From: Sinohyriopsis cumingii
Lineage: Eukaryota > Mollusca > Bivalvia > Unionida > Unionidae
Direction of reading: 5' to 3'
Assembly (NCBI GenBank): GCA_028554795.2
Contig: CM068830.1
Coordinates: forward strand, 46,204,227 to 46,268,226
Length of the DNA: 64,000 bases
The notes beneath the pieces were generated by a model that saw only the letters and a program-made list of their open reading frames with translations, had not been told where the DNA came from and did not search any database. The position numbers and the translations under genes are program-made. Below, piece after piece: positions 27,541-39,984 of the stretch (positions within the stretch are counted from its first letter, which is position 1; each line of letters begins with the position of its first letter).

Positions 27541-29845
27541 GACTTTCTGTAGCGCCTAATCTTTAGAAGCTCTAAGCGCTTTACAACATTAGACAACACC
27601 TATAACATAAAAAACATATATAATGATATTATTACAGTAAAAAAAACCATGAAATTAGAAAACATAAAAACATGCTGTAAATAGCTAAGGTAGGGAACAT
27701 TATTAGGTCTTTAAATTTGTTATTGTAGTCGAAATAAGTGAGTTTTAAGAGCACTCTTGAATGGGATTACTGTGTCTTTGTGTCTTAGTTCAGTGGCCAA
27801 TTCATTCCACGTTGCTGGGCCCTGGTATGCAAAAGAACGTTGTCCATATGACTTTGTTTTCGTAGTGGGAATAATGAGTATACGATTGTCAGAAGAGGAG
27901 CGTAAGTATCTTGCTGGTGTGTACACATGGGTGAGGTCGGATAGGTATGTTGGACTGGAGTCCGTCAGTGAAACGTAGCACAGAGAACAAATTTTGTGTT
28001 TGATTCTGGATCCAATGATAGCCAGTGTAGGGTACAGAGCAGCGGGGAGGTGTACTCTGATCGTGGTACTCTAAGTATGATCCGAGCAGCTGTGTTTTGA
28101 ACTTTTTGAAGTTTCTGGAGCAGATATTGAGATGAACCAGACAGATTGAGTTACAATAGTCCAGTCTTGAAAGTACTAATGAAACACAAGTGTTTTAGTG
28201 GCATCAGCTGAAAGATATTTGCGAATTGAGCTGATGCGTCTCAGCTCAAGATATGCAGCCTTGCATATGTTCATGACATGTTGGTGCAATATGAGAGTAC
28301 TGTCCAGAATAACGCCTAGGTTTCGTACTGATTGTGTCAATTTAATGTTGGTGTTGCTCATATTTATTGTTTGAGGTAAAGGATGTGAATGAGAAAGTCT
28401 TTGTGTTGTGATCAGAATGGCCTCAGATTTATCATCATTCATCTGTAGCTTGTTACATGTCATCCATGATTTCACATCAGAAATGCACCTCTCTACACAT
28501 TGGATGGTAGCACCAACTTCAGTTGAGTGGTTAGATTTGTATATTTGGGTGTCGTCAGCGTACAATTGGTGAGACTCTGGATGATGATGTATGATACTTG
28601 CGAGCGGTTGAGTGTATATAATGAAGAGAACATGTGCAAGAACAGACCCCTGTGGAACACCACAACATAGATTAACTAGGCTCGAGTGTATTCCATTTGC
28701 AGACACACTTTTTGTCCTGTTGACCAAGTATGACTTGAACCACAGTAAGGCTGTATCATGAATGCCAAATGCATGCAGGAGACGGTGAAGTAATATATCA
28801 TGGTCTATTGTGTCAAATGCTGCGGACAAATCAAGGATGGTGAGGACTGTAATCTTTCCGCTATCCAAAGCAGAGAGAATGTCATTAACTACTTTTAGAA
28901 GAGTAGTTTCTGTACCGTGTCAAGGGCGATATGCAGATTGTACATTGCTGAAAAGACTGTTTGAATTCAGATAAGATACAATTTAGTATAGAACAACCTT
29001 TTCTATGATATTTTTATATGAATGGGAGACTAGAAACTGGGCGGTAGTTCTTTAAATCGTTATGGTCGAGTGTTGGTTTCTTCAGCATAGGCTTTACAAT
29101 GGCGGTTTTGAAAAATGATGGGAATTCCCCGGATGGGAGAGAGGTATCAGTAACATCAGTTAGTGAAAGCAATACTGGATCTAAGCACTCAAGCAGCAGT
29201 GATGTTGAATTGGATCAAGTTCACATGACTTTGGTGCACTCTTTATCAGGATTGTACGTACTAAATCCATAGAGACAGGTTCAAATGCTGCTTTATGTTT
29301 ATGAAATTCTGTATCCCAACTGTATGGTGACGACGAGTCAATTGAAATTGTGTTGTCAAGCTTATCTCTAATGGTTTGTACGTTTTCACGGAAGAAATTT
29401 GCTAACAAGTCCGGAAGGTCGACTAGAGAGAAGGTAGTTGGAAGTGGTGTACATTTGTTCCTTGACATTAGCTTGTTAGCAATCTCGAAGAGCTCTTTGC
29501 AGCTGGAACTTTCCATGATCTTAGTACTGTAGTGGGCTGATTTCGCTCCAAGGGCTATATCTATGACGTTCTTCTTAGCGGCTTCATAGATTTGCTTATG
29601 AATAGTGAGTCTGGTGGAAAGCCAAAGCCTCTTGCTTTATGGCGGTCTCTTTAAGCAGTGCGAAGCTTGTACCTAACAATACTATACCATGGAGAACACT
29701 TTTGAATTGATACTCTGCACTTGGTGGCTGGGGCATGTTTGTCGAGCAATGAACGCAAGCAGTTATCGAGTTGTTCTGATATATGAGGTAGGCAAGTTTT
29801 TAGGTTTGCTTGGATGTCATGCATTAGTTTGGTTCTATTTATCCA
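27538..29845 (-). mobile_element. CR1/L2-like LINE, copy A (5'-truncated)
   Basis: A non-LTR retrotransposon on the minus strand that would move by target-primed reverse transcription. The linker between endonuclease and polymerase (29,516-29,181) carries a KSCELDPI-like block. The reverse transcriptase (28,868-28,176, 230 codons open) shows DLSAAFDTIDHDILL, GVPQGSVL and the catalytic YADDTQ. The C-terminal part (27,926-27,720) shows RYLRSSSDNRILIIPTTK and then WNELATELRH, typical of the end of CR1/L2/jockey polyproteins. Frames change between blocks, so it is inactive. Homology to copy B ends at about 29,845 (corresponding to about 49,108), which marks the 5' truncation. The endonuclease is absent. 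Confidence 0.92.
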
Positions 29846-30932
29846 AATAAAAGATGTTAATTACTTATTGTTATTTTCATATGACATGAATTGAGTTTCT
29901 ATTTCCTTAAGCACTGAACTTGTGTACTTAGAGCGGAATGGGCATGAATTTACCCTCATTAACATATTCGTATTATTGCGCGTTTACAAAAAATCAAAAT
30001 ACGTGGCTCATGATGCAATACTTGCAACACCTAACAATTATAACTTGTCGCTTTTTCTATAATTGTTTCTAAGAGCAGCTTATATAGCTAGATTATCTGA
30101 GATAATTATTCAAATTTTCATGAAAGAGTACGAAATCTGATGATCTTTATATCGAATGAGAGGCAATCATAGCACCTGTTTAATACTGTAATTCGAATCT
30201 GTTAACTATATCGCAAAGTGGAGGGTTATTTTAATTTAAATAGAAAAAATTGGGTGAGGACAATAGTCGCGGGATTACTTTTTTTGTAACCTCCTCAGGA
30301 GAGACTCGTGGGGAGATAAACAACATAACTCCTTGACTGGGAATTCAATGTCTTGGCGCAAACCCCAACATAGAGTTTCTTAGTCTTACACAGTTGTATT
30401 AGCACAAACAGCACTTATTATCTGCCTTCGTTACCTCGTTACTTCGTTACCTCGTTACTTCGTTACCGGTCTTGTCCATCATTTCAAATCTGATGGTATC
30501 ATAGTTGAGAGAAATTTTGCTTTTTAACTCGATTTGCTCTGATGAATCTTTTATTGTATCTGATGCTTTGCAAGAGTTGTGTTAAAATTTTGCAAGGGGA
30601 GATAAATAGACGAGCATATGTGTGTACCAAGTAGTACAAATGGTATAAGAAATCGTTTTCCATATAATATTAACGGTAAAGCTTCTGTATAAATATTTTG
30701 TGTATTAACCGTTCCACTTCGTAACATTCGTTCATTAATTCATAATACCATGTTTCTGAATTTGGTGATTCTTGTCCTGTTTTGTGGTCGTAAATCTTGA
30801 TAAGCTAAGAAAATGTAGTCAATCAGCTTTTAAAGCTTTTAAAGACATCATATATAGCGTACCAATCCGAGAACGACTAACTACAAGTGTTTTTCACGTT
30901 TATACGTATTCACAGTACATATGATGCGACAA
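29846..30932. other. No gene recognised
   Basis: AT-rich. A short 8-bp tandem run alternating 'cgttacct' and 'cgttactt' lies at about 30,428-30,470. Nothing else identified. Confidence 0.5.
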
Positions 30933-31205
30933 TTATTTTAGATTTACACCTTTCACCTCTTGCTTTTTCCCCTTGTTTTTAGAAGTACTGCATTTACCGC
31001 AAGTATGGAAAATATTTAAACTTTCTTCCCCAAATACATTCTTACTTCCAGATGTATACCTGCTTACTTCTCTGAAAGCAGTGAGTGGAAAGGTATCGTC
31101 CAAAAGGCTAATGTTTTGAATTAGCAGACTATTTATCTTAATCTTTCCTCGAGGTAATGCAAGCCCATTAACTACTCTAATTATGTCGGAGGTCTTTTTC
31201 TGCAT
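30933..31205 (-). CDS. Unrecognised 90-codon open frame
   Basis: A minus-strand frame with coding-like composition: hydrophobic stretches, then a block FGEESLNIFHTCGKCS followed by a Lys-rich tail. The Cys-x-x-Cys near the end could be what is left of a Cys-rich C-terminal motif like those of some transposon integrases, but only two cysteines remain. No neighbour supports a function. It may be a transposon fragment or chance. Confidence 0.25.
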   Translation of the reverse strand: MQKKTSDIIRVVNGLALPRGKIKINSLLIQNISLLDDTFPLTAFREVSRYTSGSKNVFGEESLNIFHTCGKCSTSKNKGKKQEVKGVNLK

Positions 31206-33340
31206 GACACTATTGTTTTCTTTTCTGTTTGAATTTTACACTACTGATGTCAAATAACTCGGAATAATGTATTAGCTCCATTTAATGCAAGACCATTAGC
31301 TATTGCAGAACCAATCATAATTATAGCTGCCAATTAATGGTACCAAATTTTGATGTTTCTGGTTTATAATGTAGACTCTCCATATATGAAATATTTTCTT
31401 TATTGTTTCAATCGTTCAAAAGGACGTTGTCCTCTTCAAGCTAATATGTGCGTGTTTCAATGACTCTGTAAAGACTTTCTACTTGCTTTACATACCTTGC
31501 GTAAGTAGGATTCTGTTTATTTACATACAGTACAGTGTATAATGAGTGATAATTTATATGGGATATAATAGTAAATTTGTAGACAAGTAAAAAATTTAAG
31601 TCACGCCAAGATTTTTGTGCACTTACCTGATTTTGTCGCATTAATAGCATCCATTTCAACATTATTAATCGCGGACAATTTATGTCCTGTGCATACTTAA
31701 ATGCATAGCTATTGATTCATGAAAGTTGTGAAACCGCAAGATTTCCATTTTCCAACAACCTATGTCAGGTTCAAAGTTTTTGCTCCTTCTCCATTAGCGG
31801 CGAACTAAATCCCGTATTGTCACCAATAATATAACACTATCTTTGGTCTGTTCACTTTCTGAAGTTATGTAATCAAGAAGCAATTAATAATCAGGGATCA
31901 TTTGCTCGTTAAAATCCTTCTTTCAGCTATCGATTTCTTGTTTTAACGAATACATTTTCCTGATAGATATAATACTCTCTGCACCCTTTTCTGTGTTTAA
32001 TTCAGTTCTGAATTACCCTTTGTTTTCTTCTATATTTGATTTAACTGTATCAATTCTTTCACTTAGGTGGGAAGTATTTTGACTACATTCAAGGTATTAT
32101 TACTGGAACATGTTTTGCGTTAATGGTATCTTTCTCTGCTGTGATTGTCTCCTCCATATCATTAAATCTTCTCTCAATCATTCTACCTTTTAATCTAACT
32201 GGTCTGTGTTACCTTGTATCAGGTCAAAATTAACAGCTTTTTTTCCTTTGTCAAAGTATTTATGGATATCTTTTTTTAGATTGCGCTATGTTCGGACTTT
32301 CGTCAGTTTTGAAAGTATGTCCGATCAGACTTTGTTTTTTTAGATCAAGGATAGATAAGTGATATGCCATACATCACATTAACTTTATTCATTATGTCTA
32401 GTACATTTCGATTGAATTCTTCAAAGTCATTATTCTTCTGTAGTTGCGACATCGTATTTTGTCAGCCAATCCCATCTTTTTTCCACGCCAGCTTAAACAG
32501 TCATCAATTACCTTTTATTTTCTTAATCATTCTTTTCTCTCTCATCATTAGATTCTGTTTGTAATTCGTAAGGATGCCATTGCAAAGTATTGTATTGATC
32601 CAGGTACTTCTGCATTTTTTCAATTACACATTCTAAGGCAGATATTTTACTATTTATCCTTTGCACAATACTTTGTATGTAAACATTTTTGAAATTTCTC
32701 TTGGTATAATCTCTTGACAGATAAATCTTGAGCATTTAAAAGTCTTTTTCTTGTTTCTGTAGTTCTGAGACTCGAGATTCTTTGTATGTGATATAAACAT
32801 CATGCGAAAGGAATGCACACTATTTAAGAGGGATTAATTATATTAAATACTATAATATACGTTATAATATTTCTTTATTTAGCTGAGTTGATCAAACAAA
32901 ATGAACCTAATCTTAGGCTTTAATTTTTCTTTGCCACTCAAAATAGCAGATATGGTGATTTATAGCATAAACAAATACATTTGACGGAAACTAGGAAAAA
33001 AACAGAGATATGTGGATATCTACTGCGGAACACGGGCAGCTTAAAGCAGTCGTGGATGTAAAATCTAGCCGTGCTGGAAATGCGGTGTTGGTTTTCTTGC
33101 AGTTCATCAGACTTTGCCAGCGCTGTATTGGTAATATCATACCGCATAAACTAAAACAAATATAGAAAAATGCAAGGAAGCAGTTTATTGCAATTTTCCC
33201 CGTAACTAAGGACCACAACGATCTCAGTTTAGAAATGAGTGAAAGTGAGTGGCTAGAAACTTTTGAAAGTAGTAACAACGTTGTGTCGTCTATCACAATT
33301 TAGAAGGTGTTGCTACGCATAGGGCTAATAGCCTATAATA
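31206..33340. other. No gene recognised, weak coding-like traces
   Basis: On the minus strand, 32,735-32,523 reads as a short helical, Gln/Lys/Glu-rich frame that could form a coiled coil. Similar-looking pieces occur around 32,200. All are interrupted by stops. Frames at 32,991-33,296 and 32,938-33,147 (minus) have no motif. Confidence 0.4.
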
Positions 33341-33774
33341 ATGATGGGCTTGATGCACCACTGGTTAAAAATGCTCCTAAGCACGTTCCAGCTTCTACAC
33401 AGTCTATACGACGTGTTGAAAAGATTCATAGACAGCCTACACGGCTGGTTGGTCCCCATGTTTTACCATAGATTACTATTTCGACACCAAGGAGGAGGCC
33501 TTTTCCAGTTTAATGCTGAAGATTTAATACATGAGCTGCTTAATGAGCAGCAAGAGAATGCAAATCCAGCTGATCAATGCCATATAGAAATCAGATTACC
33601 AGCCTCGGTAAGGCTAGTAATAGTTCAGCTATTGTAAAAGACTATCACATACCAGTGCAGTGAGTGTCTTTCCACTTTCTCCCATTGCTTTGTGCGTAAG
33701 CAGGATGGAATTTCAGAGATAGTTTGTTATACAGCTGAGATTTTAATAGATGGCGACCACCACAAGTCTTTTAA
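33341..33774 (+). CDS. Unrecognised open frame upstream of the polymerase fragment
   Basis: A plus-strand frame of 98 codons (33,341-33,637), just upstream of the Polinton-type polymerase remnant and on the same strand. The distal part, FQFNAEDLIHELLNEQQE, looks coding. After the stop at 33,635-33,637 there is a Cys-containing stretch (about 33,645-33,700). It could be the N-terminal part of the polymerase gene or a neighbouring gene of the same element. I cannot assign it. Confidence 0.3.
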
Positions 33775-34265
33775 GGAAGCCACAGACTACCGCATTTGAG
33801 ACAATTCATTATAAAAACATGAGGTAGAAGATCAATGCAACGTTACCGACAAGTACCGCGAAGCCGCATACAAAGGATGTAACCTCAAACTGCGGATCCA
33901 CGCAAGAAAATAAGGTGCCAGTTGTGTTTCATAATCTACGTAACAAAGACGGCACCTTATAATTTAGGCTATCAGAACAACCTCTTCTGGAAAAATCAGC
34001 GTCATCTCAATCAACATGGACAAGAATATGACCTTCTCACTAGGGCAGCTAACGTGTATTGATAGCCTGTTTTATGGACATCAGCCTGGAAAGGCTTGTA
34101 GCTAATCCACTAAAATAGAACGTCCTCCATAAAACAAAGTACATCAAGGTTTGCTTCCTTGTGATGCATGTTCATTTAAGCTACTCACAAGCAAATGCCT
34201 TTACATACAATAATACATGAACAGCTGGGAGCACTTTAATGAACATAGCTTCTGGAAAGACTATG
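33775..34265 (+). pseudogene. Polinton/Maverick-type DNA polymerase B fragment
   Basis: Remnant of a protein-primed family B DNA polymerase of the self-synthesising Polinton type, read on the plus strand in several frames. Recognisable blocks are a zinc-finger-like region ending in DQCNVTDKYREAAYKGCNL and then LKLRI (about 33,833-33,910), a block with DKNMTFSLGQL and CIDSL (about 34,020-34,075) and LLTRKCLYPYEYMNSWE (about 34,180-34,230), which matches the region before the exonuclease/palm of these enzymes. There are internal stops and at least two frameshifts, and the catalytic palm motifs are not found. Its orientation is opposite to the virus-like element at 42-57 kb, and the sequence type is different, so it is a separate insertion. 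Confidence 0.72.
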
Positions 34266-36230
34266 ATCATGTGCAGTGCTTTGTGCCATAATACATAGAA
34301 CTAGTGTTCTCTCAATAGGTCTGCTCAAAAAGATTATGAGGCGCTGCTCTGGCAATCCTTATGTTCGTACCTCGCTCATGGTAACGCGGACCCACGAAAA
34401 GAACTCTGAAGACCCTGGGATTCTGAAGTCATGTTCATGCCATTCTTTTTCTGGTAATCACTTGCAAGGCAAATGCATGGGTGCAATCAATACAACGCGT
34501 ATTCTCGCCCTCAAAGAATCGTCGAAAAGGACTGACCCTGCACCTGCGGTGAAGATTCTTTCCAACTTTAACCTACTTTCTCCGACAGTGCGTTTCGGTT
34601 ATGATGTTGGTATCGCTAACATTGACTCTTCACAGAACCGCGCCACACACTGTACAGCGTTCAGGGCAACACCCCTCCACCTTCTCTACTTTGACGCGTA
34701 CGGCCTTGCGCAAGATACTGAACATATTTTGTACCTTTTAAGAGCCAGGTGGCACCATCCTCAACCGTTTATGTTGACCTGTTAATAAAATACCATTTTG
34801 TGGTACCTATTATTCACGGTGTTAAAAAGCAATAGAACGCAGCCTAACCTCAGACAAATTGTTGTATGCGGCAACGACTCTATCGACTCTTCCTTTTAGT
34901 GTAATGTAAACACGAATAATGCATGCGGACATATTTGGACTCTCTAGTATTTCAGATTCCGGCATTTGCCTTTCTTGATATTTCCCGGGTTTCTGCTTTT
35001 AACCTCGCCTCAGCCACGAAATGCATTCTGGAACAGATATGTCGATAGAAACTACGTACAAAGGGTTCTAAGTACCCGGGTTGTCAAAAACAGTGTTTTA
35101 TATTAAGCATATTTTGTACCTTGTAACACACATGCCTGTCGTTCCAACAGACAAGTATAACAAAACAAAGACAATGTTTATGGTCTTTTCCATCCGAACG
35201 AAATGCTTCTTGCTTTTTCTTTGAATTTAAATGAACGGTAGCCGAATCACGTGTCGTCGCATCCATCCGATATAACATGCAGACATTTTTAATTAGATAA
35301 ACCACGGCTTTTTGCCGGCCTGGAGATGAAAAGGGAAACTGAGCCAAAGCGTGTTCATTATTGTTAGTAGTACCGACAGGGCTAGCAATGCGTCCCGAAC
35401 GGGATAATTCCTTGGATCACCGCCGCATAGCTCACTTATGCTCACCGGGGTTAACGCAAACATCGCTCCCCCCAGTCTCCTGAAGTTGACAATCGAACAT
35501 GTTTACTCGCCTCCCCATAGGCTCACAGGTATGTAAAGAAAGTACCTCTTCTACATTTACTGTAATCTCCAAATGTGATAGAAGGAATCATTATTTTACT
35601 TAAACTTGTAGGTACCGCTAACCTTGTACTTCACGATCAGTGAACTAAATAATAATGATGATTTAAAAAATTGGGAAGAATAAACGGAGAACACACAAAA
35701 GAATACCAGAGAAACAAATAAAAACAGCAATGTAGGTTGCATAAGAACTCCAAATCGCAAGACGTAGAATGGTTAGTGCATTACAGGAAAATCCCACGAC
35801 ACAGGTTTTTCTGTTCCATGTACGGATCTATTTAGAAAACGGTTAAACTTTACAAGCTCGCAAGGTGTTAGAGAAGGCAGACAAATTAGACATTGCAAGT
35901 TGCATATATTGCGCACCCCATTTCTTGTCCTCCCTTTAACAACAAAGATGTAATCTGACAACAAAATCAGATGTTGGAATAACCAGAGGGAATTTTAGCA
36001 AGAAATCAGGAAGCTGAAGATTTCAAACGGCCAACATTATTATTGGGGAGGTTAATGCATTACCAGCTACCTCTGTGAAAGTGTCATTGATCATGCTAAT
36101 TGTACCACCTCTTTTTACTGACCAGTCTCAGGAATGAAGTGGGTATATCTTTAGCTATTTTAATGCCTCTTTCTGTTTTGTGTCCATTTGAATATAAAAA
36201 AAAATTAAAAACCTAAAGGTGCTGATGTCG
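34266..36230. other. No gene confidently recognised
   Basis: The plus frame 34,276-34,785 (169 codons) follows the polymerase fragment but carries no motif I can name. A locally GC-richer block lies at about 35,370-35,500 ('cccgaacgggat', 'gctcaccgggg'), of unknown nature. The remainder is AT-rich. Confidence 0.4.
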
Positions 36231-36240
36231 AGGTTTCTGA

Positions 36241-36496
36241 TTTGTTGTTGTTGTTCTATGGTTTACCGCCATTTTTCAGCACAAGATAGGCTATACATGG
36301 CGGCCAGTATACCTGGTGGAGGAAGAACCCTGGAAAACCCAGGGAAGAACCACCGACCCACGAGAAGCTACTGGCAGGCTTTCCCACGTACCCACGCTAG
36401 CCGAGCCTTGGACTCGAACCCACGCAGACAGAAGTGAGGTGGCAGTGATCCGGAACGGTGAGCGCTTTAGACCACTTGGCCACTCGGGGCCTCTCC
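36241..36496 (-). mobile_element. tRNA-derived SINE with a perfect 10-bp TSD
   Basis: Read on the minus strand, the element starts 'gaggccccgagtggccaagt', an A box like that of tRNA-Ser/Leu, and has a B box 'gtgggttcgagtcc' about 65 bases on. A conserved body follows ('cctgggttttccagggttct', then 'ggcggtaaac') and an (AAC)n tail. It is flanked by the 10-bp duplication 'aggtttctga' at 36,231-36,240 and 36,497-36,506. A second copy sits at 47,335-47,586. The 'gggttttcc' body resembles the conserved central domains of widespread animal SINEs. The family was not assigned. Confidence 0.9.
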
Positions 36497-36506
36497 AGGT
36501 TTCTGA

Positions 36507-37384
36507 AATCAGCAGAATCATTTCAATCGAAATAGAGGACTAAAGGGTTTACGCGAAAATATACATTTAAAATGCCTGCCAGATGAGTTAAATATGTGCG
36601 CGCTAGCAGTACATTTAAAAAGAATGGATAAATATACATTTTGTCGAGAAAAAAAGAGCTGGAGAGAACATATCAGTGAGGATGACAAGAGATGGTGGAA
36701 GTAATATTTTAAAGGAAAGCACAATATAATGTAAAGTGGTGGCAAATTATTTCGAAATTATCTTTTTAAGACATTTTGAAAATAAAAGCAAAACTATGAG
36801 TATATTTTATAATATAGCAAAGGAACGTAACGCTAAAGAAGCACATAATAAATACCCATTCGTGTCAACATCAACGATAACAGAATACTTGCAAGACATA
36901 TTAGAGATACTCAGAAATGGCATATCACTGGAACTAACTGTCATACAAGGATAACATATAACCGTACCGGAGAAATAGAGATGCCGACAATAGATACCAA
37001 TAAACCATTAGACCAGCAGATGATAGAAGCAGAAATAGATTAGATGAATTTTATGAAAAATTGGAAGCTGACGAGGAAAAACAAAAAATCAAAATGCTTG
37101 CCAAATATATTGGGAAACTGAGAGATGTAACGAAATCACGGTAGACAGACAGAGATATTTATGAGCAACAGACAGAGTACATAAATACGATGGTACATTA
37201 AAGAAGTTATAAAGTCTGTTGTTGAGTGTTGACAATCTGAGAGCACAAAGACTTCGACAAAACGGTACGATAGCTACAAATCTTTTACTAGCAATTACAA
37301 ACATGAATAGTATAGTCGTTATACCAAGAGGTATTACTGCTTCTTCCTCTCGTTCACATTCGCCGAATAAATTCACATACAAAA
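36507..37384 (+). other. Weak plus-strand coding-like sequence
   Basis: Frames at 36,736-36,954 and around 37,040-37,140 (the latter reading EFYEKLEADEEKQKIKMLAK) look like charged helical protein. Another piece at about 37,205-37,388 reads LLLAITNMNSIVVIPRGI. They lie in different frames with stops. I recognise no family. They could belong to the same element as the minus-strand remnants that follow. Confidence 0.3.
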
Positions 37385-37928
37385 TTAATTAAGGTTTAAA
37401 AGTACTGAAGAGTATTTGTAGAAATTAGAAAATAAACCAATAATAGTCATATCTGGTAAGTTTGGTAGCGCAATAAGGAGCATAATTTCATCTACATCAA
37501 AGCTGATCGTGTCATTTGGGCATTTTTGAGTTAAAATTTGCCTTTGCTTTTTGTGTAGACTATTACTAAACGAATCAAACACACTTCCCGTACTTTCGGA
37601 AGCATTGTTTGATATATCTCGACATATATAGAAGTCTCCGCATTTAAAAAAAACAAAAAACAATCCAGCTACTGTAGCAGTAATAATCAATATGAGAGCT
37701 GGTAAATCTCGTGATATTCATTCTGGCTGAAATCTAATACATCATGAGTTGTTACCATTGTAAGAACATCACTATTCTTTACCTTCTTGTTCATATAATT
37801 CTTAAGTTCTGTTCGTTTTAACATTTTGAACAATTGTTAAACTTTGTTCGTCAGCGGCTCTAAACATTGTCTCGATACATGAATATTTATGATCCTCATT
37901 CCTAAAGTGGCATTAGTTCATGACTTTT
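37385..37928 (-). pseudogene. Remnant of a gene for a possible single-pass membrane protein
   Basis: On the minus strand, a coding-like stretch (about 37,920-37,790) reads CHFRNEDHKYSCIETMFRAA and continues with a Thr/Asn/Lys-rich part. After a break comes a frame (37,690-37,385) that begins with the strongly hydrophobic ITATVAGLFFVFFK, a likely membrane segment, followed by a cysteine-containing soluble part. The layout suggests a membrane-anchored protein, and the same strand upstream has further coding-like pieces. I recognise no family. Stops and frame changes show that it is not functional. Confidence 0.35.
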
Positions 37929-38994
37929 TCTGATTGTTGTTATAACCAATCGTCGTACCTAGATCTCTAGGCATAAGGAAGGTAAAATCGGCACCAACGA
38001 TTATGGTTCCATCTCAGTCAAAAGCTTGATGGCCAAATATTACAATCTCTGTAAACGTTTTAGAGCTTTCTTGTATAGGACCTCCGGACTGAGTTATGTT
38101 TGTCATTTTAGATACATGATAATCCATCGTGGCAATCCCATATGATCTTATACTTAGATTATTCATCATATCCCTTCTTCAGTTATTCCGTTGTTATCAT
38201 GTAGAAAGAAATCAGTCCAACCTATCTATTTTTTAAAGTTATTTTTTCGGGTGTTGTTTGAGAGTTATGTTGCTAAGGACTGTATCGTATCAACCATAAT
38301 CTATTCTACCATTTATCTCTTTCATATCTTTCCTGTCTAGGCCGATCATCATCAAACATTTCTTTCTCTATTTTGCACTGGAGAATTTTACCAATAATGA
38401 CAGCTAGCTTCTTAACTTATTGTATCTCCAACCATGATCTGGTGAAATGTTGAAGTTACATATCACTTTACATATTTTTAGGTTTCTCTCATTGATATCC
38501 GAGTTTATTTATTGAGTTATAAGATACAAGTTTTCTGATTTGAAACTAAACACGAAATACGTAAAAAGACCATGCCAATTCTGGTGTGCTTGAGTCTGAT
38601 AGGTTCGAGTAATGTATTCCTTATCCAGATATTGCACGCCGTACAGCTTAATTAAGCTGATGTACTCCAAAACAAACTTATATAGCCCAATGAGCCCTGT
38701 ACCTAATGAGAGGATACTCACTGTTAAAGTTAAAGGCATTATTTATGACAGTGTTTGAAGTCTTGTACTTGAAGCAGGAGTTCTCCTGCGTATTTCAGAT
38801 GTTTAAATTTCTGAGAACGTCTCTATTATAATAGCATTAATAGGAAGATTAAACTGTGTTGCTGGACAAGGGTAAGGTGCTATATTTGATATTTGTTTAA
38901 CTCGTGCATCCGTTGTTAAGACTCTGATTCTTACATTGTAATAGAAAGAAGTGAAACCAACAATTTTTAGTAGAAGTGAAATATTAAGGGACAC
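37929..38994 (-). pseudogene. Unrecognised degenerate minus-strand genes
   Basis: Successive coding-like blocks on the minus strand: 38,994-38,803 (contains PYPCPATQFNLPI), 38,739-38,509 (open, 76 codons; contains GLIGLYKFVLEYISLI and HQNWHGLFTYFVFSFKSEN), about 38,490-38,400 (CKVICNFNISPDHGWRY) and about 38,165-37,930 (ITQSGGPIQESSKTFTEIV, then GADFTFLMPRDLGTT). The blocks are separated by stops and shifts. Their consistent strand and amino-acid make-up argue for one or two real ancestral genes, possibly of the virus-like element farther right or of another one. Function unknown. Confidence 0.4.
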
Positions 38995-39984
38995 TTTAAG
39001 TACTGTGAATAAAATCCAAATAATCCTATATGTGCTAGCATATGTCCAAAAGTATAGAATGTTCCAAATGAATCCTAATAGTCTTTAAATGTTCTGATGT
39101 AACACAATGATGAAATCCAGAATGTCTTTCACAATCCAAAATAGTTTATCAGTAACAAAATTGAATGAGCAATTTAGCAATTCTAAAGAATATTTTTAAT
39201 AAATAATTCCTGTGGAATTATGTCTCAACAAAACTGTAATGTCTAATAATAAATGTATTACAGAGGTTGATCTAAGATAATAATGAATTACCTGTTTATT
39301 AAATCTCTATTTAAAAACATTTTCACTTGACCTAGTTGTGAATCATTCCAATCCAAGATTCCAATCTAATTGTAAAGAAGACTGAGGCTTTTGAAGTTCC
39401 AAACTTAAATGCTACGAAATTAATTGTATATATAACTTATATGCATGTACAAAAATTAGCTCTGCAAAGTTTCTAAATACTTTGGACATCGGTTTAGGCA
39501 GTATTTTTTCAGCAACGAGTTCAGCTACGTATAAGCCACTTTCTCATCCAAACGTTTAACCACCTTTACATGTAATATTTCACTTTCTCTCAGAATTCTA
39601 TGTTCCATTTGTCTGTCAATTTATATTTATAGCACAATATTTTCAATACTTTCTGACTGCATGTTCGTACGTCGGGAAGTATGAAGAACTTCTAAGTAGT
39701 GTAGAAAATAAGGATTCTAATTGATCTATCTCCAGTCATATTAATTGTTTATGACCCTTTTCTGCGCAGCAGCAGAAGAGTGATTCTAACGAAATTGTAT
39801 GTATAGTAGGATTGGTGAATCGGCAAATTTATTTCCTATTCTGCTATCAAGATTAGTGTGTCATTGTTATCTGGTTTTAAAATAAAATTGTTTTGAGAAA
39901 AATACATTTATTTGATCATAAAAAGAACTTTTCAAGTTATTGAAATGTAATTTTATCAAATCTGTTAATGCTTTTATGATTGTC
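38995..39984. other. No gene recognised
   Basis: AT-rich with no open frame of note and no repeat recognised. Confidence 0.5.
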
